A DNA stretch of 53,059 nt from contig CAMDPX010000017.1 of NCBI GenBank assembly GCA_945905295.1, positions 1 to 53,059 of the forward strand, given 5' to 3'. The notes under the pieces are model-generated. The model did not search any database and was not told the DNA's origin. It saw only the letters and a list, made by a program, of their open reading frames with translations. This stretch comes from Planctomyces sp. SH-PL62. GTDB lineage: Bacteria > Planctomycetota > Planctomycetia > Planctomycetales > Planctomycetaceae. Positions 31,727 through 40,639 of this stretch are shown here, one piece after another; the stretch's first letter is position 1; each line of letters begins with the position of its first letter. The translations under genes were made by a program, and so were the position numbers.

Positions 31727-32760
31727 TTTGCGATATCGGCCGCAATGGCTTCTGGCGGTGGTTGAAACGGCTTCATCGAAAGCGTGTGGCCGTCCTTGCG
31801 AACCGTGCGTTGGCGTTGCGTCTTGTGATACTTGACGATCCAGCGGTGGAAGTCGGCGTCGAGCTCCGTGGCGTTCTCACGAGCCACGATTTCACGCAGC
31901 GTTTGCCAACCGGTCGGGTCGGTCTCGGCTCGCGAGCGGAGCTTGCGGTAGAACGGTTCCAGCAGTTGCTGATCCTGCAAGAACAAGCAGACGTATCGAG
32001 CATGGGCGTAGTCGATCGCTTCGTTGTTGGCGCGGACGGACTTGCCCTGGATGAGATCGCCCGTGGGACGCAGGTGGTTTTCGTGCATGGCTCGCAGGAC
32101 GTGATGCACGCGCCAGTTGTCGGTGCCGGTCAGGCGATGATTCGTGTCGGAGAATTCGCTTTGTTCAAAGACGGACGCCAGGCCCTCGTCGAACCATTCG
32201 GGCATGTTCGGGAAATCGAAATGGGACAGTGCGTGAGTCAGTTCGTGGGCCAGCGTGCCGGCTCCGGTGGAGACGTCGACGACCAAGCGACGATGGTCTC
32301 GCAGGTAGTAACCGTAATACGACTGAGCCGGCCGATGATCCACTCGGCGAGCGTATTCGCGGAAGCCGATTTCCTTAGCGAACGCGACAATCGTGATCGG
32401 CTCGGTTGGCCGAGCATCGAAGAATCCGACATTGAGCGCCCGCTCGGTCGGTTGCACGACGTTCTGATACAGACGCTCGAGAGCTTCCTCCGGCATGTCG
32501 CCGCCGATGACGTATGGCGGACGAATCAGCACCGCGTGGCCGCGATCAATCTGGGTGGCGATTTCTTGAGCAATGTTTTCGCACGCCTGCCGCATCCGCG
32601 AATCGGCGTCATTCTTCAGCGGCGAGACGACATCGACGGAGATCCGTCTCGGCGGTGGCGTCGGCCGCGAATCCTTCGCGGTGCTCAGCGTCAGCAAGAA
32701 GCAGGCGCTCATCAGCACGATGGGGCCGGCAATCAGAATGATCTTGCGATGCGAATCCAC
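31723..32760 (-). CDS. Secreted or membrane-anchored HExxH metallopeptidase-like protein (DUF1570-like)
   Basis: A 345-residue protein. Residues ~6-27 (IILIAGPIVLMSACFLLTLS) form a signal anchor. The catalytic pattern GAGTLAHELTHALSHFDFPNMPEWFDEGLASVFE has HExxH plus a downstream Glu within WFDEGLA, as in gluzincins; DUF1570 proteins of planctomycetes share this. GTG 32760 is preferred as start because GGAG lies about 10 bases upstream and the anchor then begins at once. The longer frame reads through a palindromic element. Substrate unknown. Confidence 0.82.
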   Translation of the reverse strand: MDSHRKIILIAGPIVLMSACFLLTLSTAKDSRPTPPPRRISVDVVSPLKNDADSRMRQACENIAQEIATQIDRGHAVLIRPPYVIGGDMPEEALERLYQNVVQPTERALNVGFFDARPTEPITIVAFAKEIGFREYARRVDHRPAQSYYGYYLRDHRRLVVDVSTGAGTLAHELTHALSHFDFPNMPEWFDEGLASVFEQSEFSDTNHRLTGTDNWRVHHVLRAMHENHLRPTGDLIQGKSVRANNEAIDYAHARYVCLFLQDQQLLEPFYRKLRSRAETDPTGWQTLREIVARENATELDADFHRWIVKYHKTQRQRTVRKDGHTLSMKPFQPPPEAIAADIAK

Positions 32761-32781
32761 GGGGATAGGTCTCCGGTCGTC

Positions 32782-32829
32782 GTGGCCGACGCAGCTTGCG
32801 TCGGTGCGGACGCTGGCAGCGTCCGCCAC
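32782..32829. repeat. Two adjoining REP units of different sequence
   Basis: GTGG then hairpin CCGACGCAGCTTGCGTCGG is followed directly by a different hairpin CGGACGCTGGCAGCGTCCG ending in CCAC. The units differ in sequence but share the tetranucleotide-plus-hairpin design. The rest of 32830-33175, upstream of glgB, shows no gene. Confidence 0.8.
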
Positions 32830-33175
32830 GCCCAAGTCTAAACCGCAGCCGCGAAGACATGACCTTTTCTTGAGTCGCTTTGAGCAACTGCCTAGAGTGC
32901 CGCCGCTGTGATTGCTCAAGTCCGTGCGAGTGGCAAAGTTTTCCAGGCGGGAAAGGCGTGGAAATCCACACGTCGGCGCGGCGGCTCGACCGAACTTGAG
33001 CCGTTTTTGAGCATCCCAATTCGCCGCCGCGCTCGCGGGGTGATTGAATGCGTCCGGCGGATAGAAACGATTTCAAGAGTCTCGCCGAGCATGTCGAAGA
33101 ATCAGATTCGCCCGTACTCTTAGCGCCGACGGGCGTGCGCTCTCTGGCTGAGCCGGAGGCAAAAGGACATTTTTC

Positions 33176-35149
33176 ATGGACGAAAACATTTACACTCGAT
33201 TGCGCCGCCGTCAGGTCAACGTGCCGTGGCGGCAGAATCCTCCGGTTCGGCATTCACGCCAGCCGCTGGTTGAAACAAAGCGAACGATCCCGAACTCGGA
33301 TGGAAATCAGGCAGCGATGTATCAGCATTTGGGAGCACATCTGGATCGAGTCAACGGCGTCGATGGAACTCGCTTCGCCGTCTGGGCACCCAGCGCCCGC
33401 GAGGTCAGCGTCCTCTGCGACAAGACTAGTTGGCAGCACGGCAACTTCTGGCTGAATGGCGGAGACAGCGGTGTCTGGACCGGCTTCGTGCCGGGGGTCG
33501 GCCACGGTGCGGCCTACAAGTTCGGGATCCGGACGCCGACCGGCCAAGTGCTGGAGAAGTCCGACCCCTATGCCTTCTTCTGCGAGATGCGGCCCAAGAC
33601 CGCGTCGATCGTCTATGACCTCGGCAACTTCGAATGGCACGACGCCGACTGGCGCAAGAAGCGCGAAGCGACCAATTGGCTTGAGCAACCGCTTTCGGTT
33701 TACGAGGTGCATCTCGGCAGTTGGCGGAAGCCGACCGAGCCGGACCGGTTGTATTTCAGCTATCGCGAACTGGCTCACATGCTGGTCGAGTACTGCCACG
33801 AGATGGGCTACACGCACCTGCAACTGATGCCCATCACCGAGCATCCCTTCGATGGGAGTTGGGGTTATCAGACGACCGGCTACTTCGCTCCGACTAGCCG
33901 CTTCGGCACGCCGCACGACTTCATGTACTTCGTGGATTACTGCCATCAAAACGGAGTCGGCGTGCTGGTCGATTGGGTACCGGGACACTTCCCGATGGAC
34001 GGTCATTCGCTCGGTCGGTTCGACGGAACATGCCTCTACGAGCATGAGGATCCGCGACTCGGTGAGCACCCTGATTGGGGCACCTACATCTTTAATTACG
34101 GCCGCTTCGAGGTCCGGGACTTCTTGCTGAGCAGTGCTCGGTTCTGGCTCGACGTGTATCACATCGACGGCATTCGCGTGGATGCGGTCGCGTCGATGCT
34201 GTATCTCGATTACTCACGCCGCCACGGCGAATGGATTCCGAACGTCTTCGGCGGACGCGAGAACCTGGAAGCAATCCAGTTTCTCAAGGACATGAATACG
34301 GTCCTGCACGGCGAGTTCCCCGGCATCCTGACGATCGCCGAGGAATCGACCGCGTGGGGCGGAGTCAGCCGGCCGGTTTACACGGGCGGGCTCGGCTTCA
34401 GCATGAAGTGGGACATGGGCTGGATGAATGACACGCTGAAGTATCTCCAGCTTGAGCCGGTACATCGCTCGCACCATCACAGCGAGCTGTCGTTCCGCAT
34501 GGTCTACGCCTTCACCGAGAACTTCGTGCTGCCGTTGTCACATGACGAAGTCGTCCACGGCAAGAAGTCGCTGCTGTCGCAGATGCCCGGCGATTACTGG
34601 CAGAAGTTCGCGAACCTGCGGTTGCTCTTCGGCTATCAATACACGATGCCGGGCAAGAAGCTGCTGTTCATGGGAGGCGAGTTCGGGCAGTGGCTCGAAT
34701 GGAATCACAACACGGAACTCGATTGGTCGCTGCTCGGCCATGAAAAGCACGACGGCCTGCGGCGGTTCCTCGGAGACTTGAACCGCGTCTATCGCGATGA
34801 GCCTTCGATGCACCAGGTGGAATTTGATTCGACCGGTTTTCGCTGGCTGCAATGCGACGACTGGCAGCAGAGCGTCTATGCGTTCTCACGCCACGCGAAG
34901 GACAGCAACGACTTCACCGTCGTCGTGCTGAACTTCACGCCGGTCCCGCGCTATGACTATCGCATCGGCGTTCCGGAGTTGTGCGACTACATCGAGATCG
35001 TCAACAGCGATGCTCAGATTTACGGCGGCGGCAACGTCGGCAATCAAGGGAAAGTTCGCTCGGAGAAAGTTCGCTCGCACGGGCAGGCTCAAAGCGTGAA
35101 GTTGTCGCTCCCACCGTTGGGGATGCTCGTGCTCAAGCCGATGAAGTAG
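33176..35149 (+). CDS. glgB: 1,4-alpha-glucan branching enzyme
   Basis: A 657-residue GH13 enzyme that introduces alpha-1,6 branches into glycogen. After ~45 unusual N-terminal residues comes a CBM48-type domain ([15 protein letters not shown]), then the barrel with DWVPGHFP, the nucleophile region [11 protein letters not shown] (Asp ~335), the acid Glu in TIAEEST (~389) and [15 protein letters not shown], and a beta C-terminal domain. The C-terminus contains a short internal duplication ([10 protein letters not shown]). No other glycogen genes adjoin. ATG 33176 follows AAAAGGACA; the ribosome binding site is acceptable. Confidence 0.95.
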   Translation: MDENIYTRLRRRQVNVPWRQNPPVRHSRQPLVETKRTIPNSDGNQAAMYQHLGAHLDRVNGVDGTRFAVWAPSAREVSVLCDKTSWQHGNFWLNGGDSGVWTGFVPGVGHGAAYKFGIRTPTGQVLEKSDPYAFFCEMRPKTASIVYDLGNFEWHDADWRKKREATNWLEQPLSVYEVHLGSWRKPTEPDRLYFSYRELAHMLVEYCHEMGYTHLQLMPITEHPFDGSWGYQTTGYFAPTSRFGTPHDFMYFVDYCHQNGVGVLVDWVPGHFPMDGHSLGRFDGTCLYEHEDPRLGEHPDWGTYIFNYGRFEVRDFLLSSARFWLDVYHIDGIRVDAVASMLYLDYSRRHGEWIPNVFGGRENLEAIQFLKDMNTVLHGEFPGILTIAEESTAWGGVSRPVYTGGLGFSMKWDMGWMNDTLKYLQLEPVHRSHHHSELSFRMVYAFTENFVLPLSHDEVVHGKKSLLSQMPGDYWQKFANLRLLFGYQYTMPGKKLLFMGGEFGQWLEWNHNTELDWSLLGHEKHDGLRRFLGDLNRVYRDEPSMHQVEFDSTGFRWLQCDDWQQSVYAFSRHAKDSNDFTVVVLNFTPVPRYDYRIGVPELCDYIEIVNSDAQIYGGGNVGNQGKVRSEKVRSHGQAQSVKLSLPPLGMLVLKPMK

Positions 35150-35162
35150 AAACCCAACACCT

Positions 35163-35741
35163 ATGCCCGCCAACTCGAAATCCGGTTCACCGCGTTCCAA
35201 GAAACCTCAACCGCGCGGGCCAGAGATCCTTTCCGACTGGGCCGATCGTTACCTCGTCGAGATCGACGACTCGCAGAAGACGCTTTCCGTCGATCATCAG
35301 CGACTCTGCGATGTCGTGCGGTCTGTGCTGGCGGCCGAGCGGTGCGTGTCCGCCTCGATTGGTCTCGCGATTGTGGATAACGACACGATCCACGATCTCA
35401 ACATCCGCTACTTGCAGCATGACTTTCCGACCGATGTGCTCAGCTTCCTGCTGGAAAGCGAACTCGACGAGGCGTCGCTGCCGATCCCGAAAGGCTCTCC
35501 ACGCGGTTGCGGCACACGGCTGGAGGGAGAGATCATCGTCAGCGCCGAGATGGCCAAGCAGTCGGCGGCGAAGTACCGCTGGAAGCCGCTCGATGAGCTG
35601 ACGCTCTACGTGGTGCATGGCTTGCTGCACCTTTGCGGCTATGACGATCGCTCGACGAAGGACCTGGCCGTGATGCGTCAGCGCGAATCCGAAGTCCTTG
35701 TGGAATGGAACCTCACGCCGCACTATGCCGAACCTGAGTAG
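35163..35741 (+). CDS. ybeY: Endoribonuclease YbeY (rRNA maturation factor)
   Basis: A 192-residue metallo-RNase for 16S rRNA 3'-end maturation and ribosome quality control. Seen: LNIRYLQHDFPTDVLSFLLE and the metal site VVHGLLHLCGYDDRS (His152, His156). The third ligand, normally His in HGxLHLxGYDH, is Asp162 here, which can still bind metal. It starts 13 bases after glgB, so the two may be co-transcribed. Its TAG stop is the first part of the GTAG of the composite repeat at 35738. It is separated from phoH/pgpH. Confidence 0.92.
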   Translation: MPANSKSGSPRSKKPQPRGPEILSDWADRYLVEIDDSQKTLSVDHQRLCDVVRSVLAAERCVSASIGLAIVDNDTIHDLNIRYLQHDFPTDVLSFLLESELDEASLPIPKGSPRGCGTRLEGEIIVSAEMAKQSAAKYRWKPLDELTLYVVHGLLHLCGYDDRSTKDLAVMRQRESEVLVEWNLTPHYAEPE

Positions 35742-35904
35742 CTCGATTCTCCGAGTCGGGTCGCAAAGAAGTCGATTCTTCCGACTCGGAGAGGCTGTGA
35801 AAGAATTGGTAGCTGAACTCGCCAGAGTTCAGTTTTCTCGGCGAATTCTGAAGTCTGGCGACTTCAGCTACCAAAAAGTTCACAGCCTCGGAGAGTCGGG
35901 CTAC
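35738..35904. repeat. Nested composite palindromic element (REP within REP)
   Basis: Outer ends are GTAG at 35738 and CTAC at 35904. Inside lie a hairpin of CTCCGAGTCGG/CCGACTCGGAG (35750-35793), a pair AGGCTGTGAA...TTCACAGCCT, and in the centre a full BIME (35809-35871: GTAG, CTGAACTCGCCAGAGTTCAG, inverted unit, CTAC) like that at 20402. One element has evidently inserted in another. It fills the gap between ybeY and corA. Confidence 0.9.
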
Positions 35905-35964
35905 GGTCTGGCGGCCAGTCGGCCATTGCCCGTCTGATTTAGAGATTGCTGTTTGGAGTTCGCC

Positions 35965-37068
35965 ATGCCCGACGATTTCAACCTCCAACCCGATCGCCCT
36001 TTTCAACGGCAAACGGCTCCGGGAGCCGCACCCGGCATGCTCATCTCGCCGCCGGACGCTGCGCCGACTCAGATTTCGGCCATCTGTTACTCGCCCACCG
36101 AGATTCATGAAGAGCCGTTACCCGACATCAGCAAGCTGGGAGATTTGCTGAGCCATTGGCCGATGACTTGGGTCAATGTCACCGGCTTGGCCGATGCACG
36201 GCAATTGGAAACGCTGGCCGATCTCTTTGGGATTCACCCGCTGGCGATGGAAGACGTCGTCCATGTGCATCAACGCCCGAAGGTCGAGGACTACCGCGAT
36301 TATCTGTTTCTCGTCACTCGCATGATCGAAGAGGCCAGTCCGCTACGAACCGATCAAATCTCCCTCTTCCTTGGCACGAACTTTCTGCTGACAATTCAGG
36401 AACGTCCCGGCGACTGCCTCAATCCACTGCGCGAGCGGATCCGAAAACAGGCTGGCCGAGTCCGTCACGCGGGGCCGGATTATCTGGCCTACGCGATTCT
36501 CGACGCGACACTCGATGCGTACTTTCCGCTGGTTGAGAAGTACGGCGACCAAATGGAACAAGTGGACGAGTCCATCGAGACGACCCCCTCGCCACAGGTC
36601 GTGTCCGAAATCCATCGGCTGCGGACCAACTTACTGCATGTCCGCAAGATCATGTGGGCGCAGCGCGACGCCTTGAACGAACTCATTCGAGACGACTGCC
36701 CGCTGGTCTGCCAGGAAACGCGGGTGTATCTGCGAGACTGCGTCGATCACACCGCTCAGATTCTGGATGTCGTGGAAACCTACCGCGAGATGTGCGCCGA
36801 CCTGCGCGACTACTACTTGTCCAAGGTCAACTACCGCATGAACCAGGTCATTAAAGTGCTGACCATTCTGTCGACCATTTTTCTGCCGCTGGGTTTCATC
36901 ACCGGGCTGTATGGCATGAACTTCAAAAATGACGAAAAGAACCAGCACCCCTGGAACATGCCCGAACTGGATTGGAGCTACGGCTACCCATTCTCGCTGG
37001 TGGCCATGTTCCTCACGACGGTGGGCATGTTGATCTTCATGAAGCGCCGCGGTTGGTTGGACTCGTAG
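35965..37068 (+). CDS. corA: CorA-family magnesium/cobalt transporter
   Basis: A 367-residue channel protein. A large cytoplasmic N-terminal funnel domain (PLAMEDVVHVHQRPKVEDYRDYLFLVTRM) leads to a long stalk helix and two C-terminal membrane segments; the first ends with the selectivity motif YGMN (Gly317-Met318-Asn319). The basic tail KRRGW ends the protein. ATG 35965 is chosen because GGAG lies about 6 bases upstream (GGAGTTCGCCATG). Divalent cation uptake is the family role. Confidence 0.95.
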   Translation: MPDDFNLQPDRPFQRQTAPGAAPGMLISPPDAAPTQISAICYSPTEIHEEPLPDISKLGDLLSHWPMTWVNVTGLADARQLETLADLFGIHPLAMEDVVHVHQRPKVEDYRDYLFLVTRMIEEASPLRTDQISLFLGTNFLLTIQERPGDCLNPLRERIRKQAGRVRHAGPDYLAYAILDATLDAYFPLVEKYGDQMEQVDESIETTPSPQVVSEIHRLRTNLLHVRKIMWAQRDALNELIRDDCPLVCQETRVYLRDCVDHTAQILDVVETYREMCADLRDYYLSKVNYRMNQVIKVLTILSTIFLPLGFITGLYGMNFKNDEKNQHPWNMPELDWSYGYPFSLVAMFLTTVGMLIFMKRRGWLDS

Positions 37069-37075
37069 TTTCATA

Positions 37076-37140
37076 GTGAGCCGCAAGGCGCTAGCCGCGG
37101 GTTGTTTTCATCGACACGCGGCTAGCGTCTTGCGGCTCAC
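37076..37140. repeat. Second copy of the GTGAGCCGCAAGGCGCTAGC palindrome
   Basis: 65 bp, same length and nearly same sequence as 7265-7329, with differences mainly in the loop. It lies 7 bases after corA and may serve as its terminator. Confidence 0.88.
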
Positions 37141-37240
37141 GAAGTCATTTTCAACACGGATCGCGGAGTGCCAGAACGCTTCAAAAGTCGAAGTGGCCAA
37201 CAACTGAGATCGCTATTTTCATCGACCTTCAGAGATCTGA

Positions 37241-38047
37241 TCAAACCTCGAACGCGAAGACCGTCGCGAACATTTCGTTGATGATTTCGAGCGACGCCGC
37301 ATCCAGGAAGTCGCCTACCTCTTTGACACCGGTTCCACCGCGAGCTGCGCTACCACGGACGCCAAGTCCGAGATCGTTGCCGGCATCTCCAAAGATCGAA
37401 TCGACTCCCTGGCCGCCGATCAGCGTGTCGTCATCATCGCCGCCTCGCAGCGTGTCATTGCCGGCTCCGCCGATGATCGTGTCATTGCCGGCTCCGCCGA
37501 TGATCGTGTCATTGCCGGCTCCGCCGATGATCGTGTCATTGCCGGCTCCGCCGATGATCGTGTCGTTGCCGGCTCCGCCGATGATCGTGTCGTTGCCGGC
37601 TCCGCCGATGATCGTGTCGTTGCCGGCTCCGCCATCGAACGTGATGCCGAACGTTGAGACGGTGATCGCCGACGCATCGAGTTTGTCATTGTTTCCATTG
37701 CCGATGACGACGATCTGGCCGGTGAATTTGTGAGACGCGGGACTGCCAGCCAATTTCAGCGAAGCATCCAGCACGACGGTGTCCTTGGCAGAACCGCTGA
37801 TGATTGTCAGTGAGTTGACGTCTTCAAGCTGCGTGGGGGTGATGACATCGACGAGGCCGCGTCGAGCCACCAAGTTGTTCCCGACCTTCGAGACCGTGAT
37901 GGTGTTATCCGTCCCCACGGCGGGGATCACGAGATCGAACGTCTGGTTCACGACGTTGATCTTGATCGTGCCAAGTTCTCCAGGCTTCGATCCGGCGAGT
38001 CCGTGATTATCCGTTGCTTTGATCTGACCGAGATTTTCAACAGGCTC
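37241..38047 (-). pseudogene. 5'-truncated remnant of a calcium-binding repeat protein gene
   Basis: The frame is open from 38047 (just after an in-frame TAG) to 37241. It begins mid-domain with [20 protein letters not shown] and continues [13 protein letters not shown], like the end of a cadherin/Ig-type domain, then a short linker region and RTX-type nonapeptides (GGAGNDTII x6) and a C-terminal cap. No good start or ribosome binding site exists; the only candidate is GTG 37951, which would give 236 residues. Long proteins of this type have an export motif and thousands of bases upstream, all missing here. A short functional protein is not excluded. Confidence 0.65.
37452..37640. repeat. Seven tandem 27-bp units encoding GGAGNDTII
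   Basis: Units start at 37452, 37479, 37506, 37533, 37560, 37587 and 37614. The first six are identical except for one base (CATTGCC versus CGTTGCC in the last three). The seventh diverges at its end. Each unit is one 9-residue calcium-binding repeat. Such identity implies very recent expansion or gene conversion. Confidence 0.95.
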
Positions 38048-38365
38048 CTACGACAAGGAGAGATAGGAGAGAAACGTCGCGATCGTTCGCCGGCCGAATT
38101 TGTTGACGACCGACCGATACGGCGGACACGGTTCACGGGCCGTGAAGAAAAGAAGAAACGCGATCGCACATCCATTTCGGATCCGAGACGTCGAGACGAT
38201 GTGCATTTACTGAATCACAGCGTCGCAAAGTGATCGTGAATGACGAACTTGTTAAGCCGGTGAAACAGAAAATGCTAAGACGATCTCCGGCCATGCTAAG
38301 ACTAAGAGACATCTCCCATGAGCCGTTGACCAAAGTCAACGCCGCTCCGCTTTTGTTGCGAAGTT

Positions 38366-38398
38366 GCAACTCTCTGAATCCACAACGATTACTGCCAG
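38366..38398 (+). promoter_or_regulatory. Conserved upstream block of pilin-like gene 1 (candidate activator site)
   Basis: GCAACTCTCTGAATCCAC corresponds to GCAACTCCTGAATTCAAC upstream of copies 2 and 3. The G lies 90 bases before the first base of the -12 GC, versus 89 in the other two copies, the usual range for a sigma-54 enhancer-binding site. Confidence 0.55.
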
Positions 38399-38442
38399 AT
38401 TCGGTTTGATCGGCGGGGCGAAGCCGGGGCACGGATGGAACC

Positions 38443-38458
38443 AGGCACGATCGCTGCT
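38443..38458 (+). promoter_or_regulatory. Putative sigma-54 promoter of pilin-like gene 1
   Basis: AGGCACGATCGCTGCT fits the -24/-12 consensus TGGCACG-N4-TTGCW, with GG and GC separated by exactly ten bases. The GC lies 140 bases before the ATG. Copies 2 and 3 have the element at 137 bases. Confidence 0.65.
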
Positions 38459-38491
38459 TTGAACTGACACAGGCTGTTCAAACCTGACAGG

Positions 38492-38534
38492 CTCTCATCC
38501 GCGGTGGGAGTAGACGCTGCTGATTCCAGTCGTC
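38492..38534 (+). promoter_or_regulatory. Conserved structured leader of pilin-like gene 1
   Basis: Stem 1: CTCTCATC/GGTGGGAG with a 3-base loop. Stem 2: GACG-CTG/CAG-T-CGTC. Sequence and spacing to the start codon (62 bases) are kept in all three copies; it lies within the predicted mRNA leader. Confidence 0.6.
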
Positions 38535-38596
38535 GCCAGTCGGGAGTGGACCGCTTTGATGATCTCTCTCTCCAAAACAAAAAAGGTTCACACATC

Positions 38597-38941
38597 ATGC
38601 GAAAATTGTTCAACGACGAAGTTGGCTTTGTCATCTCGGCCGAGTTGGTCTTGGTGCTCACGATTGCCGTCCTGGGAATGGTGGTTGGTCTGACGTCAGT
38701 TCGTGACTCGATCAACGCCGAGTTGGTTGATCTCTCGAACGCGTTCGGCGCGATCGACACGAGCTACAGCGTCCGTGGATCGTTTAAGGACTCCAACACA
38801 CAGAAGCCACATGCGATTGTCGCCGGCTTCGGCTTCCGTGACCGCGGCGATGACTGCGATTGCAAACCGATCGAATACATCGACGTCTGCGGCAAGGCCG
38901 ACTCCAGCAACGGTGCCCCGAACGAAGGCAACAATTTCTAA
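38597..38941 (+). CDS. Pilin-like small membrane protein, copy 1
   Basis: A 114-residue protein. The start MRKLFNDEVGFVISAELVLVLTIAVLGMVVGL has the layout of Flp/type IVb prepilins: short charged leader, Gly, then a hydrophobic helix with a Glu near its start (here 6 residues after Gly10, one more than the usual five). The rest (VRDSINAELVDLSNAFGAIDTS) is helical and the C-terminus carries three conserved cysteines (DDCDC...DVCGK). The frame is open upstream but that region is the structured leader, and AAAGG before ATG 38597 fixes the start. First of three tandem paralogs. Pilin identity is inferred; no prepilin peptidase or Tad genes adjoin. Confidence 0.75.
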   Translation: MRKLFNDEVGFVISAELVLVLTIAVLGMVVGLTSVRDSINAELVDLSNAFGAIDTSYSVRGSFKDSNTQKPHAIVAGFGFRDRGDDCDCKPIEYIDVCGKADSSNGAPNEGNNF

Positions 38942-39530
38942 CTCTGTCTTGCTGACGGAAAGCGGCTGTTGGCGGCCGGCGAATGCGTCGGCCGCAGCGA
39001 ACAATCATCTCCCGTTACCGAACTCGTGAGAGTTCGGAGCCGCGAAAGTCTCACGACTTCCGCGACAAGATTCCGCTATCGAGTTTCCTGGAACCGTGCT
39101 GGTCGGCCGCCCCTCGGGCCGACCAGCACGGTTTTTTCGTTTGCGGAGCACGACGTTGTTCTCTTGGCGGTTGGCGGATGAATCGTCTCGTGTCGACGTC
39201 GCATCCGTTGCTCTGAGTTTCGTGCTTCGGATCGCCATCGGTCGGCGAATCGACAGGCAACGTCGCTTTGAGTGGTGCTCGTCGTTCTCTCGCGGCCACT
39301 CGCGCCGCATGTTTAGAAATCGAACGATCGCTCCGTTTTCGTCTCCGCTCGGACGTGTGTGGTGATGTTCAGACTCCGCAACAGACCGTCATAGAACGAT
39401 CTTCAAACGCAAGTTCGTTCAGCCGGCGATACAAATGACGGTCGCCCCTTGGTCGTTTTGCGAAGACCGTGAAACATCCCGCGCGAGCCATCAATCGCGG
39501 CAGTTCCGGCTGGTAGTTCGTGGCCAAGTC
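38942..39530. other. Spacer between pilin-like genes 1 and 2
   Basis: No gene recognised. Apart from the terminator at 39094, bases from ~39310 onward are recognisably similar to the region before copy 3 (from ~40470), e.g. CAGACCGTCA and CTTGGTCGTTTTGC, so about 430 bases upstream of the coding region were duplicated with the gene. Confidence 0.6.
39094..39137 (+). terminator. Rho-independent terminator after pilin-like gene 1
   Basis: CCGTGCTGGTCGGCC and GGCCGACCAGCACGG form a 15-bp stem with a GCCCCTCG loop, followed by TTTTTT. A degenerate copy of the same structure is at 40268-40313 after copy 2. Confidence 0.92.
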
Positions 39531-39560
39531 GCAACTCCTGAATTCAACTGGAATAACTGG
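39531..39560 (+). promoter_or_regulatory. Conserved upstream block of pilin-like gene 2 (candidate activator site)
   Basis: GCAACTCCTGAATTCAAC followed by GGAATAACTG, 89 bases before the -12 GC, identical in placement to copy 3. Confidence 0.6.
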
Positions 39561-39606
39561 CAGAGGCGGCCACCGCAGCGAACTTGTGAAGCCTCGCTCA
39601 TCGCAC

Positions 39607-39622
39607 TGGCACGGTCACTGCT
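39607..39622 (+). promoter_or_regulatory. Putative sigma-54 promoter of pilin-like gene 2
   Basis: TGGCACGGTCACTGCT matches TGGCACG-N4-TTGCW with one mismatch and exact GG-N10-GC spacing. It is 137 bases from GC to ATG. Confidence 0.75.
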
Positions 39623-39655
39623 TTCACCTCACATCGGCTGTTCAAGCCTGACACG

Positions 39656-39698
39656 CTCTCATCCGCGGTGGGAGTAGACGCTGCTGATTCCAGTCGTC
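39656..39698 (+). promoter_or_regulatory. Conserved structured leader of pilin-like gene 2
   Basis: Same two stems as in copy 1 (CTCTCATC/GGTGGGAG and GACGCTG/CAGTCGTC), 60 bases before the ATG. Confidence 0.6.
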
Positions 39699-39757
39699 GC
39701 GAGCCAGGAGTGCATGGCTTTACTAACTCCTCTCTCCACTCTGAAAGGTTTCTGATC

Positions 39758-40102
39758 ATGCGAAAATTGTTCAACGATGAAGTCGGCTTTGTGATCTCTG
39801 CCGAACTGGTCCTGGTGCTCACAATCGCCGTCCTGGGCATGGTGGTTGGTCTGGCCTCGGTGCGCGATGCGATCAACGCCGAGTTGGTTGATCTCTCGAA
39901 TGCCTTCGGTGCGATCGACACCAGCTACAACGTCCGCGGATCGTTCAAAACTTCCAACACCAGCAAGCCGCACGCTGTCGTGGCTGGCTTCGGCTTCCGC
40001 GACCGTGGCGATGACTGCGACTGCGTGCCGTTGGAATACATCGACGTCTGTGGCAAGCCGGACTCCAGCAACGGAGCCATTGCCGAAGGCAACAATCCGT
40101 AA
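39758..40102 (+). CDS. Pilin-like small membrane protein, copy 2
   Basis: A 114-residue paralog of the copy at 38597, identical over the first 32 residues and most of the rest. Differences include TSVRDSI to ASVRDAI and the C-terminal SNGAIAEGNNP. The three cysteines (DDCDC, DVCGK) are kept. Ribosome binding site GAAAGG lies 9-14 bases before the ATG. It has its own promoter, leader and terminator. Confidence 0.75.
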   Translation: MRKLFNDEVGFVISAELVLVLTIAVLGMVVGLASVRDAINAELVDLSNAFGAIDTSYNVRGSFKTSNTSKPHAVVAGFGFRDRGDDCDCVPLEYIDVCGKPDSSNGAIAEGNNP

Positions 40103-40169
40103 TCCGGGTTGCCTGAGTTGCAGCAACGGCTGGACGTGATCCGCAACAAACCGTTCCAGCGATGAATCC

Positions 40170-40203
40170 GCCCCAAGGTGCTCGGTCACCTTGGGGCTTT
40201 TTC
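40170..40203 (+). terminator. Rho-independent terminator after pilin-like gene 2
   Basis: GCCCCAAGGTG and CACCTTGGGGC form the stem around CTCGGT, followed by TTTTTCG. Confidence 0.93.
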
Positions 40204-40639
40204 GTTGATTCAGCGATCTCCGTCCCGTTCATTGAACGGATCAGCCTCGCCGACGACGTTTCATAAAACCGTGCTGGTCGGCGTCCCCTCGCGCCGAACA
40301 GCGCGGTTTCTTCGTGTCCTGATGGCGGGCGGTCCAAGTTCGACAGTCCACCCGCACCCTCTGTTCTCCCGCAAGACGATCGTCAGGCTCGCGGCCCGTC
40401 GCATCTCGCGCCTCGTTTCGAGGAGTGGAGCAGTCTCCCCAAATCTTTTGCTTCGGCCCTGACGCTGGCGGCCATGTTTATTCTCTAAAACAGACCGTCA
40501 CAGAACGAACTTCAAACGCGGATTCGTTCAGGCAACGAAACAATCGCCGGTCGCCACTTGGTCGTTTTGCTAAGGCCGCAAAACATCGTGCGAGCGACTT
40601 CGTTCGATGCCGGCTCCGGTTGGTTTTTGTTGCCAATTC
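40204..40639. other. Spacer between pilin-like genes 2 and 3
   Basis: No gene recognised. It holds a decayed copy (40268-40313) of the terminator found after copy 1 and then ~200 bases similar to the region before copy 2. Confidence 0.6.

Noticed and set aside
31762-32841. 359-codon plus-strand frame opposite the HExxH gene
   Set aside because: The minus-strand product has a signal anchor and HExxH motif; the plus frame shows no motif and begins without a ribosome binding site.
37452-37640. Regular 27-bp repeats as a CRISPR array
   Set aside because: Units are contiguous with no spacers and encode a calcium-binding nonapeptide in frame.
38504-38596. N-terminal extension of the pilin-like proteins (the frame is open upstream in all three copies)
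   Set aside because: The bases form the conserved leader hairpins and the encoded residues drift between copies after MGVDAADSSR, while AAAGG precedes the internal ATG in every copy.
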